Below, in pieces: positions 36,259 to 45,300 of a stretch of 64,000 nt of DNA. The stretch comes from Deltaproteobacteria bacterium (lineage in GTDB: Bacteria > Desulfobacterota > Desulfobulbia > Desulfobulbales > SURF-16): assembly GCA_016219175.1 (NCBI GenBank), contig JACRCD010000039.1, forward strand, positions 186,001-250,000. The letters are read 5' to 3'. Position numbers and translations under genes: made by a program. Every line of letters begins with the position of its first letter. Position 1 is the stretch's first letter. The notes below the pieces were generated by a model. It worked only from the letters and a program-made list of their open reading frames with translations, ran no database searches and was not told where the DNA came from.

Positions 36259-37767
36259 TCAGGGGATGCAGTCCGTCCGCCCCATTTCCTGGGCAAAAAC
36301 GGCAAGGGTGGTGAGATTGCCGGCGGTGGCGACTGCGGATAAATCATGGCCATCCATATCTCCGTCACGATCCATATCCCCGGCACACAGATTAACATCA
36401 GGCATAAGAGAAAGGGCCTGGCGAACTTGCATGAATCCAGCGCCGTAATCATTGTCGGACCCCGGCAGACCCTGATCCCAGGCGGATTGTTGCAAGGCGC
36501 TTTCAAGCTCGGTAACCGTTGCCCCGGGAGAGGCGGAGAGCAGCAGCGCCATTGCGCCGCTGACATGGGGAGATGCAAAGGAGGTGCCCGTTACCGTGGT
36601 GTACGGATTGGGGTTTGGTATGCCGGAAAGAGTGGTCAGATCAGCCGTGCGGACACTGGCCCCGGGCGCGGCAATGTCAGGGAAAACGGCATTGTCGCAG
36701 GATGAAGGGCCTCTGCTGCTGAAAAAAGCGATGGTATCTGTTGAATCCGTGGCGCCCACGGCGAATGATTCGGGATAATTTGCCGGACTGATGCTGGTGT
36801 AAGGGGAGGGGCCGTTGTTGCCCGCGGAAAACACCACGGCAATCTCCGCCGCCTTGAGGGTTTGGATGTCCGGCTGGAACTCAAGCAAGCATTCATCGGG
36901 ATTCGTGGTAAATCCCCAGGAATTGTTGACGATATCCGGCGCGTCATCGCTAAGGGGATTGTTGTCCGGGTCAAGCAGCCATTGATAGCCCAGGTGGATA
37001 ACGCTCAGAGGGGCCTTGTCCTGATCATTAAATATCTTCACGGCGATCCATTGGGCGCCGGGGGCCACGCCGATGGCGGTACCGCCGGCGTCGCCGCCGA
37101 CCAGCAAGCCCATTACCTGGGTGCCGTGTCCAGTCGCATCATAAGGGAGGAGGTGTTCGCCGTTGGGATCATACCAGCTGTTGGCTCCTCCGCGCCAACG
37201 CTCTTGCAGATCGGCATGATTGACATCCACCCCCGTGTCCATGGAGGCCAGCACCACCCCCTGGCCGGTGAAGCCGAGAGCCCAGAGTTCCGGGGCGCCG
37301 ATGGCGTCAATGTTCCATTCCGGCAGGGATGTGACGTTGGTCTGTTCAGGAACCAGGGAAATGACCTCATCGACTCTGATGGATTCAACCGCCGGATGGG
37401 CCGCGAGTTTTTTGATGAGGGATGCTTTGGCGGAAAGGGAAATGGCATTGGTCAGCCAAAGGGATCGCACCCGTGTTGCCTGGTCCGCTGCCGCCATTTC
37501 CAGCACGCCTTTTTGGCTGACGGCCGCCTTTTTTTGCAGGGCCGTGATCAGCTGGCTGCGGCGCAGCCCCTTGGGGAGATTGCTGAAAGACGCGGGATTA
37601 ACGCGGTCACGCAGGTTGACAATGACCGGGGTCTCCTCATCCGGACCAAGAGCAGCGATGGTGTCCCGCAGGGCAGGACTGATAACCGCCGGCCAGGCCG
37701 GCTGCCCCGCGGCCAAGGAAAGCAGCAGGGCGGCCGCACTTATGCGCAATACTTTTTTTATGAACAT
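36259..37767 (-). CDS. Secreted subtilisin-like serine protease (S8) with dockerin-like tail
   Basis: 502 aa. Signal peptide to about residue 27. A short I9-like propeptide region precedes the catalytic domain. The triad is intact: Asp177 in ASMDTGVDVNHADL, His214 in GHGTQVMG and Ser396 in GTSFASPHVSGAMALL; the oxyanion Asn is Asn317 in SAGNNGP. The end (CAGDMDRDGDMDGHDLSAVA) is a Ca-binding, dockerin-like repeat of the kind found on three other proteins upstream. It is last in the minus-strand secreted-protein locus and may process or be docked with those proteins. Confidence 0.92.
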   Translation of the reverse strand: MFIKKVLRISAAALLLSLAAGQPAWPAVISPALRDTIAALGPDEETPVIVNLRDRVNPASFSNLPKGLRRSQLITALQKKAAVSQKGVLEMAAADQATRVRSLWLTNAISLSAKASLIKKLAAHPAVESIRVDEVISLVPEQTNVTSLPEWNIDAIGAPELWALGFTGQGVVLASMDTGVDVNHADLQERWRGGANSWYDPNGEHLLPYDATGHGTQVMGLLVGGDAGGTAIGVAPGAQWIAVKIFNDQDKAPLSVIHLGYQWLLDPDNNPLSDDAPDIVNNSWGFTTNPDECLLEFQPDIQTLKAAEIAVVFSAGNNGPSPYTSISPANYPESFAVGATDSTDTIAFFSSRGPSSCDNAVFPDIAAPGASVRTADLTTLSGIPNPNPYTTVTGTSFASPHVSGAMALLLSASPGATVTELESALQQSAWDQGLPGSDNDYGAGFMQVRQALSLMPDVNLCAGDMDRDGDMDGHDLSAVATAGNLTTLAVFAQEMGRTDCIP

Positions 37768-37856
37768 TTCCGGGTCTTCCTCGCGGCGGGCCTATAATAC
37801 TTTAAGAAGGCCGGCATACCTAAGCCGGCAGAACATGGCGGCAAGGGTTTGCCGCC

Positions 37857-38345
37857 CTACTCAACAACCAGATTCTCCGCCCGGAAGTCTCCCATGACAA
37901 CCGTCACCTTGCTGCCCGCCTTGACATGGGAGCCGGAATTGGCAAAAAGGCAGAAATAAATTTTGCCGGCCTGGGGCTCGCCCGTGGTCTGCCTTAAGGC
38001 GCCGATTTTTGGGGTAGTCGGCACGGCAAGTTTTACTCCACTGGCCTGATCTTCCAGGTAAATCTTTAATTTGTGGTCAGAGGTGATCTTGACAGCCTTT
38101 ATGGGGTCAGTAACGCGATAGCGGAAATCCAGCATGGCGCCCTCGGCCGAGAGGCGGAGCGTTTCCGGGCGGATGCCCCATTGCTCCTCAAGACCCGCAT
38201 AGGCGTCTGAGGCCCTGGTTTCTTGCGGTGGCGGACTCTGGCCATGGGGCGCACAGCCTTGCAGACCGTGCACCACCCCCGGCAAACAGACCAGAAAAAA
38301 GAGGAGCAGGTATTTCCGTTGGTAAGCGCTACAATTAAATTTCAT
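37857..38345 (-). CDS. Small hypothetical lipoprotein
   Basis: 162 aa. N-terminal signal with a hydrophobic core (LLLFFLVCLPGVVHGL) and a plausible lipobox LQGC; mature part Pro-rich then beta-strand rich (AMLDFRYRVTDPIKAVKI, KIYLEDQASGVKLAV, GSKVTVVMGDF). No family recognised. It lies 89 bp upstream of the protease and 100 bp downstream of the third oxidase-like gene, so it probably belongs to the same unit. A role as outer-membrane anchor or assembly factor is speculative. Confidence 0.65.
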   Translation of the reverse strand: MKFNCSAYQRKYLLLFFLVCLPGVVHGLQGCAPHGQSPPPQETRASDAYAGLEEQWGIRPETLRLSAEGAMLDFRYRVTDPIKAVKITSDHKLKIYLEDQASGVKLAVPTTPKIGALRQTTGEPQAGKIYFCLFANSGSHVKAGSKVTVVMGDFRAENLVVE

Positions 38346-38445
38346 GCCATTTTACAATTAAATTTGGATATTCAAGCCCGTTTGCATTCAAGCCGGCAAA
38401 GGCGCCTGCTCGAATGCAAACTGGTCCATGGTCCTTTTTTTAACA

Positions 38446-39642
38446 TCATGGGGTAAGACAGTTTGTTTTCCCCCAATCAGCCAGCAGCAGTGAATAGTCC
38501 GCAGCATTAACAAAGCCGTCATTATTAATATCACCGTTGCAGGGGCTGGCGCTACTGCAATTTGTCTTGCCCCAGTCAGCCAGCAGCAGGGAAAAGTCGG
38601 TCACATTCACATTGCCGCTGTTATTTAAGTCGCCATTGCAGCCATTGACAAAGAACTGGGTCTGCATGCCGCCGTTGCCTGTCGCTGCGCCGTTGGTTAA
38701 ATCAAGCATGCGGTCATAGATGCTGTATTTCCCCTTTGGAGGAGCAACCACCGCATCCAGGGTTTTACCGGCGCTAAGCAAGACGGAATACTGTTCACGC
38801 GCATAGGGGTAGAGATTGCCGTCTTCGGCCACAATGCTCATGTTCGGTCCGACCAGAACTGGGACATGATCCTTGAGCGCGGCGCTGAGAAAGCGGATGA
38901 GCAGCGTTTCCCCCGGTTTCGGTTTGTGGTCGACAACAGGGGTTGCGGCAGGATAGGGAGCACCGTTAATAAGAAAATAGCTGGGCTGGTAATCGATGGT
39001 GCTCGGATAGGCTGCCGTCCCATACGTGCCGCCCGTCACGGCGGCATGGAGAGCGGGATCGATTTCGCTGTAGAACAGAACCATCTCATTAACATAGGGC
39101 ACGCCCGGGTAAGCTGAGCCGGCGGACGTATCCTGGATGGCTGCGCCATAGAGACCCATCTGCACCTGCACGGCCGGATGGGTGCCGCTCTGGTAAATAT
39201 AGGTGCCCGGTCTGAGATTGTTCCAGGTGTATGTCCCGGTCGCGCCGGGGGCTGTTTCAAAGGTAAAGGAGCGCACCCTTTCCCGTCCCGTCCCGTCGAT
39301 AAACTTCACCGGCGTCATTGATGTTGTCTGACCGGGGATGACAAGGGACACCTCCTCGGCCAGATCGTTGCGCAGGTGAATGTTTAAAACAGGGTCAGTG
39401 GGCGCCACGGTGATCATCGGTCCGGGGACCGTCGCTGTTTCCCCTCCGTCAGTGGCGAGGTTGCCATCCGCGTCCGCGGCAAACCCCCACATGGTTATCT
39501 GCGCCCCATCCGGCATGGGTTTAATGAACGGCTTGGCGACAAGATAGACATCCGCTGCCTGGCAGGTAGCGCTGGCGGCAAAGAAGCCCAATAACCCGAA
39601 TACAATACTTTTAAGGCCTATCGGCTGTTGATATTTTTTCAT
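38446..39642 (-). CDS. Multicopper-oxidase-like protein C, copper ligands lost, two dockerin-like repeats
   Basis: Start at 39642 (MKKYQQ) gives 398 aa and avoids overlap with the upstream gene; the frame stays open to 39690. Signal peptide to about residue 29. Two cupredoxin-like halves align with the neighbouring oxidases (PGPMITVAPTDPVLNIHLRN, GTYIYQSGTHPAVQVQMGLYG), but His and Cys ligands are replaced, for example YQSGTH where the family has YHCHxxxxxH. It is probably a non-enzymatic relative. The C-terminus has two Ca-binding dockerin-like repeats (CNGDLNNSGNVNVTDFSLLL, then CNGDINNDGFVNAADYSLLL), each closed by GKTNC. Confidence 0.8.
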   Translation of the reverse strand: MKKYQQPIGLKSIVFGLLGFFAASATCQAADVYLVAKPFIKPMPDGAQITMWGFAADADGNLATDGGETATVPGPMITVAPTDPVLNIHLRNDLAEEVSLVIPGQTTSMTPVKFIDGTGRERVRSFTFETAPGATGTYTWNNLRPGTYIYQSGTHPAVQVQMGLYGAAIQDTSAGSAYPGVPYVNEMVLFYSEIDPALHAAVTGGTYGTAAYPSTIDYQPSYFLINGAPYPAATPVVDHKPKPGETLLIRFLSAALKDHVPVLVGPNMSIVAEDGNLYPYAREQYSVLLSAGKTLDAVVAPPKGKYSIYDRMLDLTNGAATGNGGMQTQFFVNGCNGDLNNSGNVNVTDFSLLLADWGKTNCSSASPCNGDINNDGFVNAADYSLLLADWGKTNCLTP

Positions 39643-39658
39643 TAGGAGTACCCCCGAC

Positions 39659-40963
39659 CTATGGAATAATAACATTGGGCGGTTCAACAACCATCATGGT
39701 CATCATGCCGCCGGGAAAGATATTGAAGTTTGTCAGTTCCCTTTCTGTATGGGAATGCCACATGAAAAAATAGCCGCCGTTCATATTCAGGCCGCCTTCA
39801 CCGGGCGGAAGCTGTGCGGAATTGCCCATATAGGGACTGCCCGACCAAAAGCCGCCGAAGACCAGGTCCTGTTTTTCCGGCAGAAGCACCGGGAACTGCT
39901 TGTTGTGATCAGCACAGTACTCATGGGTCACATCATCGAAGCCGTCGCCGCTGTTGTCAACACAGTCGTGCTCGTAGCCGACGCCGGCGCCGTAGATATC
40001 CCAGCCCAAATCCTTACCGGTCCAGGTGAAGATAGCATCAACCGTCTCTTCCGGCTCATTCTGGATCGTGAATTCAGAGGCTGCCAGATCCGGAGTTACG
40101 CCGTCGGTGGACAGCAGTCTGCCGTCTTTGGCGATAATGGTTGCATTGTTGCCGTGGACATGGAACGGGTGGATCTCCCGGCCGGCGGCAACAACGTGCA
40201 GAAGCAGTTTCTTGCCGGGATTGGTGCGGGGCAGACAGTTATATGGCTGATGAGGCAGCCAGGGGGCATAGGCAGGACCCATGGTATCAGGGGCCATGCG
40301 GCCGTTGATCAGCCACAGGGCGGACACGCGTTTGCTGTTGTCTATCTGATTGGCCATGCCGAACTCGACCATGTCATGCACATTGGGATCGATGTCGGAA
40401 AGGACAAAGAGGTATTCGTGATCAAAGGCGGTGTCGCCTGTCCCGTATGCTGTTTTATTGGCGGGACTGTAGCCGGCCGGCCTGACAATAATCACGCCCG
40501 CCAGTCCCATTTCGATTTGCAGCTCCGGCCTGGTGCCGCTGTGATAGGTGTAAGTGCCGGGCTGGCTGGCGGTGAAGGTGTAGGTCACCGTGTCCGTTGC
40601 CGAGGTGGACTCCCGGGTCAGCAGTCCCTGACTGCCGCCGCTTGCCGTTACGCTGTGGCCCGGAAAGAGGATGGAAACCGGGTTGCCGGCCGGAAGTTCA
40701 TTGGTCAGATTAATGGTGATCACATCACCCTGGTTGACAATAAGTGTGGGGCCGGGATACTGCATCAGCCCATTGCCGTTGGCATAGCCCCACATCAAGA
40801 TGCTGCCGCCGTCAGGAGAGCTGATATGACCTTCTCTGACCGCGAAATTAAAGTTAGTGCCGGTGACGCCGTTCACAACGGCCTGGGCCTGACCCCCGAA
40901 CAACATCAGGAGCATGAACACCACCGGAATCAGAATTCCTTGTTTTCCGTTCATTCTATTCAT
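39659..40963 (-). CDS. Multicopper-oxidase-like protein B (partial copper site)
   Basis: 434 aa. AAGGAGAG lies 7 nt before the ATG. Signal peptide to about residue 28 (LFGGQAQA). Cupredoxin fold with PGPTLIVNQGDVITINLTNE. The HxxHxH box is intact (HPFHVHG, 265-271). The C-terminal box, normally HCHxxxH...M, reads WHSHTERELTN (402-412): the type 1 Cys is Ser and the first-half ligands are also degenerate (YHSGTRPELQIEMG). A canonical four-copper centre is therefore unlikely in this chain alone. It lies 11 nt downstream of oxidase A, so the two may assemble together. Confidence 0.85.
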   Translation of the reverse strand: MNRMNGKQGILIPVVFMLLMLFGGQAQAVVNGVTGTNFNFAVREGHISSPDGGSILMWGYANGNGLMQYPGPTLIVNQGDVITINLTNELPAGNPVSILFPGHSVTASGGSQGLLTRESTSATDTVTYTFTASQPGTYTYHSGTRPELQIEMGLAGVIIVRPAGYSPANKTAYGTGDTAFDHEYLFVLSDIDPNVHDMVEFGMANQIDNSKRVSALWLINGRMAPDTMGPAYAPWLPHQPYNCLPRTNPGKKLLLHVVAAGREIHPFHVHGNNATIIAKDGRLLSTDGVTPDLAASEFTIQNEPEETVDAIFTWTGKDLGWDIYGAGVGYEHDCVDNSGDGFDDVTHEYCADHNKQFPVLLPEKQDLVFGGFWSGSPYMGNSAQLPPGEGGLNMNGGYFFMWHSHTERELTNFNIFPGGMMTMMVVEPPNVIIP

Positions 40964-40974
40964 GGAGTCTCTCC

Positions 40975-42246
40975 TTAATTGGTGATCAGGATCTCGGTCA
41001 TCATGCCGCCGAAATCTTCTGTGTTATTGGTAAGGTAGTTAAGATTGGTCGTGTAGAAAAAATAGGTGCCCGGTTCAATGCCCGCGGTGTCGAGGATGAC
41101 ATCAACGGACTCGCCGCCCCCCAGGGTCACCGAACTGGTCTTGTAATAAAGATTCTGGCCAAGCAGCGGGCCATTGCCGTCAGGGTCGGCGCCCCGCAGC
41201 AATCTCGCGTCCTTGCCCACCACCTGCATGGGAATACTCGGACTTGCCATGGTATAAAACCGGGTCACATTCAGATTGGAGATGCGCAGAAGAACTTTTT
41301 CTCCGGCAACGGCCTCAATCAGGGTACTGACCGGCTGGGAAACCTTGCCGTTGTTTTTCACCGGAGCCGGCAGAGGGTCCGGGTTAACCGTATCAGGATA
41401 TCCCCGGCCGTTCAGCATGGCGTATTTGTCCTTCATGGCGGCAAAGGGCAGAGGCTGCACCGACTCGCTGGCGTCATGGAAGGCGGGGTCAAAGGAGCCG
41501 ATCTGAATAGGATATTCCTTGTCAACATAGGTGGAGCCATCCCCGTCATTCAAGGCATACTTGTAGCCGGTATGGTGGATGAAGCCGTTTAGGTCGGTGT
41601 TGTCCGGCAGCCTGTTCTGGGCCGGCTGTACGTACAGATTGCCGAGCATGCCCATCTGCATGTGTTCCGCCGCCTCCACATGGCAGTGGTACATGTGTGT
41701 TCCGGGCTCGGCCAGCTGGTAATAATAGGTCAAGGTCGAGCCCATGACGATGGCTACGGCTGAATCCGGCAGGCCGTCAAAAACAGGCGCCGCATTGGGA
41801 AAGCCGTGAAAGTGCACGCTGTGCGCGTCAAAAAGGTCCGGACGCAGCATCATACCTACGTTGGTCAGGCTCAGATAAAAATTGTCTCCTTCCCGTAAAA
41901 TAATGGAAGGAGCCGGGAAATTTGCAGCGAATATGCCGGTTTCAAGGACTTGATTGTCGGGCAGACCCGTGACATTGGCGAAGCCGAATATGTAAGTTTC
42001 CTTGCCGTCCGCCATGGTAACAAAACCGTCACCGCCGGTCAGATGCATGCACACCTGGCTGGGGGTAAGGGGATTGCTGATCTCATCGTCGGTGGCGCGC
42101 AGCATGCCGTCGCCATTTGTATCGCTGTCCGCCGCAGGATCAAAGCCTGGACATTGGAATGACACAGCCCCGAGAGCGGCCGTGACTCCTGCCTGCAGCA
42201 AAAAGACAGCGAGAAGTGGCGCAAGGTAGTATCTCTTTGTTTTCAT
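40975..42246 (-). CDS. Multicopper-oxidase-like protein A with intact HxHG and HCH boxes
   Basis: 423 aa. Signal peptide to about residue 26. An EF-hand-like Ca loop (DTNGDGMLRATDDE, about 42-55) follows. The first copper box SVHFHGF is at 143-149, and the second, HMYHCHVEAAEHMQMGM at 184-200, has Cys188, flanking His, His195 and Met ligands of a type 1 copper site. The C-terminal half is cupredoxin-like but lacks the HPxHxH box, which is present in protein B. Proteins A and B thus have complementary ligand sets. Likely periplasmic or extracellular. Confidence 0.87.
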   Translation of the reverse strand: MKTKRYYLAPLLAVFLLQAGVTAALGAVSFQCPGFDPAADSDTNGDGMLRATDDEISNPLTPSQVCMHLTGGDGFVTMADGKETYIFGFANVTGLPDNQVLETGIFAANFPAPSIILREGDNFYLSLTNVGMMLRPDLFDAHSVHFHGFPNAAPVFDGLPDSAVAIVMGSTLTYYYQLAEPGTHMYHCHVEAAEHMQMGMLGNLYVQPAQNRLPDNTDLNGFIHHTGYKYALNDGDGSTYVDKEYPIQIGSFDPAFHDASESVQPLPFAAMKDKYAMLNGRGYPDTVNPDPLPAPVKNNGKVSQPVSTLIEAVAGEKVLLRISNLNVTRFYTMASPSIPMQVVGKDARLLRGADPDGNGPLLGQNLYYKTSSVTLGGGESVDVILDTAGIEPGTYFFYTTNLNYLTNNTEDFGGMMTEILITN

Positions 42247-42330
42247 TTTATTACTCCCTTCACTTCTTGTGTTCGTGAGTGATTGGAGTCATCCGCCGGT
42301 CGTTGCCGGAGGATGACTCCTGGATTTAAG

Positions 42331-45300
42331 TTAATTTAAGCAGTCAGTCCGGCCAAAGTCACCCATGAGAATGGCGTAATCCTGGACGTTGACCCGACCG
42401 TCGCCATTAAGGTCCGCGCTGCAGGGTGATGCCGCGCTGCAGTCGGTGCGCCCCCATTGGGACAACAGAATTGAAAAATCAGTGACATTAACCACTCCAT
42501 TATTGTTGATGTCACCCCGGCAGGAATTCTGCGGAGCCGTGCCTGACTCCAATTCGTCCGCGCCGATATCCGGACCGTTGCCGAGAGGCCTGTTATCATC
42601 GTCGAAATCCTTGACCAGCTCGGCAAATCCGTTGATTGCCGCAGCGTTGCCGCCATCAACGGCCGGGGAACCGGCCCCGATGTGGTAGTTGCCGAAAAGC
42701 ACGCCGGTAACGGGATTCCACAGGGTGAGCGGGCCGAACCGGACATCAATGAAGTTGCCGCCTTCATCAAGCGCCGGAGCGGCTTGAATGCCGGTGGTGA
42801 CTTCAGGCAGAACCAGCCAGCCGCGGTCGCCGTTGACATACTCGCTGACGAAAAGCGGATCCGCCGCGATGTTGCTGGCATCATAGGGAGTCGGGTCCGT
42901 CAGCACGGAAAACAACGGATTCAAGGTGGCGGCGCTGCCGAGCACGGCCAGGTCGTTATAGACCGGAGCCTCGCCAACCCCTATATTCGGCACCAGTCCG
43001 GTACCGAGGAGCCAGTAAAAGGAGCGGTTGTGCCAGATGATGTTGTTGACCAGCGCCGGATTTGAAAAATCAGATCCGGTGATCGCGGCAAGCGCCGGGC
43101 TGTGCAGCCGTGAAACAAGGCCTGCCGGCTGCGGGTTGGACTGAGACGGAATGCCGGGAGTAAAGGCCTCTCCCGCCGTGCCCGTACTGTCGTTGTTGGC
43201 GATGGTGTTATGAATAATGTTGACGTTGGCCGCGTCCTGCATGGAGATGCCGCCGCCGGCCAGGCCCGCCCCATTATTTGTGATCATGTTGTTGAACAGA
43301 TTCACCAGATACCACTGGGCGAGATTACCGGGCGCGGCTTCAATATCCTGGCCGTTGGTCCGGCTCAGGCGGATGCCGCCGCCGTCTCCGGCGCCGGCCA
43401 GGTTGCCCTGGATGGTGTTTGAGACGACCTGCACGGACCCGCTGCCGGGGCTCAGCAGTGAACCGCCGGGGACCGGAGCGGAACCAGCGATCAGCAAACC
43501 GCCGCCATTAACGGTCTGTCCCTGGTTGAATGACTGATTGAAGATAATCATGTTGTCGGCGATAATACCGTTATTGCTCAAACCAACATGGGCCAGACCC
43601 GCCCCTTCACCCAGGGTGAAGTTGCCGCAGATGAAGTTGGCGGAGACAGAGTAGCCGTCTGAACCGGTGGCAAGGGTAATGCCGCCGCCGGCGTTGCCGT
43701 CGCTGATACCCGCGTTTCGGGTAATCTGGTTGTTGTGGATGTTCAGGAAATCATTCAGGCTGTCCACATAATCCGTATCGGTGGTCAGGGTTTGATGTCC
43801 TGCGCGGATACCGCCGCCGAAGACGCCCTGGTTGCCGAAAATGTTATTGTTGCTGATTTCAAGATACTGGGCGCGGCCGTTCACCATGATGGCCCCCCCG
43901 TTGTCGGCGCCGGTAATGGTGAAACCGTCGATGCGGGCGCCGGGGTTCTGGGCGAATTCATTATTCCTGCCAAGCACCAGAACGCCTGCTCCTTCTTCAG
44001 CAAAAAGCGTGGCCGGTTCGATGCCGGTAAAGCCGACAGCCTGTCCGGGCAGGAGATAAGTCGGATCGCCGCCCATCGCGGGATCAACCAGATTCTGCAG
44101 CAGAGCCCGCCAGGCCACCAGGGCCTCGGAAGGATCTCTGACGGCGTTGATCGCCGTGGAGCCGGGACCCCAGCCCTGCAGCTTCACGGGTTTCCACATG
44201 ATAACCGACTCCTGATAAGTGCCGGGAGGGACCAGGATGAGGCTACCGGGCGCGGCGTTGTCAACCGCGGCCTGGATTGAGCCGCCTTGGGGCACATGAA
44301 CAGGAGGCAGCGCTTCGTTAACAGACAGCGTCACCCCGGTAAGGGTCGATTTGTTATTGTCGCTTCTGGTCACCACCAGCTCGCCCGTGACGGTGCCTGA
44401 GGCAACCCGGCCGACGATGATATCGGGCGACCAGGCGTCAATGAGCAGTTCGGTGCCGCCGATGGTCACTTTTCCGGAACCGCCGAAACCATAATCCCTG
44501 GTAATGGTGGTTTGGCTGGCCGGATCTGCGGGGTTGTACGCGGGATTGGGCACTACCGCCGCGGCCCCCTCGGAGAGAATGGTGATGGAGTTGGTGCCGT
44601 TGGCCACAGGAACATACGGACCGCCGTTAGGACCGCTCACCGAGTAGATTTTCGGAGTGCCGTCGCCGAACTCGCAGTCAAGACTGTCCTGGCCAGGGCC
44701 GGCAAAGGCGGCAACCGGCACCACCGGGGTGTCCAGGTAGGTGGTTGTTCCCGCCATGAAGTCAAACGTGTAACAGAACTGGCTGTATTTACGGTTGAAG
44801 AAAGGATCAATCATCGTCTGGCCCGGATGGGCCGGATCAGGGACTGGGCCCGGGCTGTTCATGCACAGGGTGTACATGCCGGGAGACATGCCGCTGGGGT
44901 TGGGTATATTGGTGGTAAATGTTGAGGGTACCAGCATATTATAGGTACCCCACTCGTCGGAGTACACCCGGTTGATTTCCTTGCCGGTCCAGTCCCGGAT
45001 GGAAATGGGCAGGAAGGGGGGGGCGTATTTTTCGCCGAACATGATGGCGTTCGGGTCGAATTCATTGCTGATGTCATCAAGAATAAAGCCGACGGCATGG
45101 CCGGCAATGGGCACTTCTGTATACATGAAGAAGTCCACCGCCGCGTTTTTGCCGTTATTCAGGGCTATCTGTTTCTTGTCGCAGAGCTTAAGCGTCTGGC
45201 CGGCCAGGGGCGCGGGCACGCCGGGGAAGAGGGACAGCTCCGCCGGAACGACGTATGCGTCGCCCACGCAGACAGGCGGCAGCAGCAGCGGCGACGGAAC

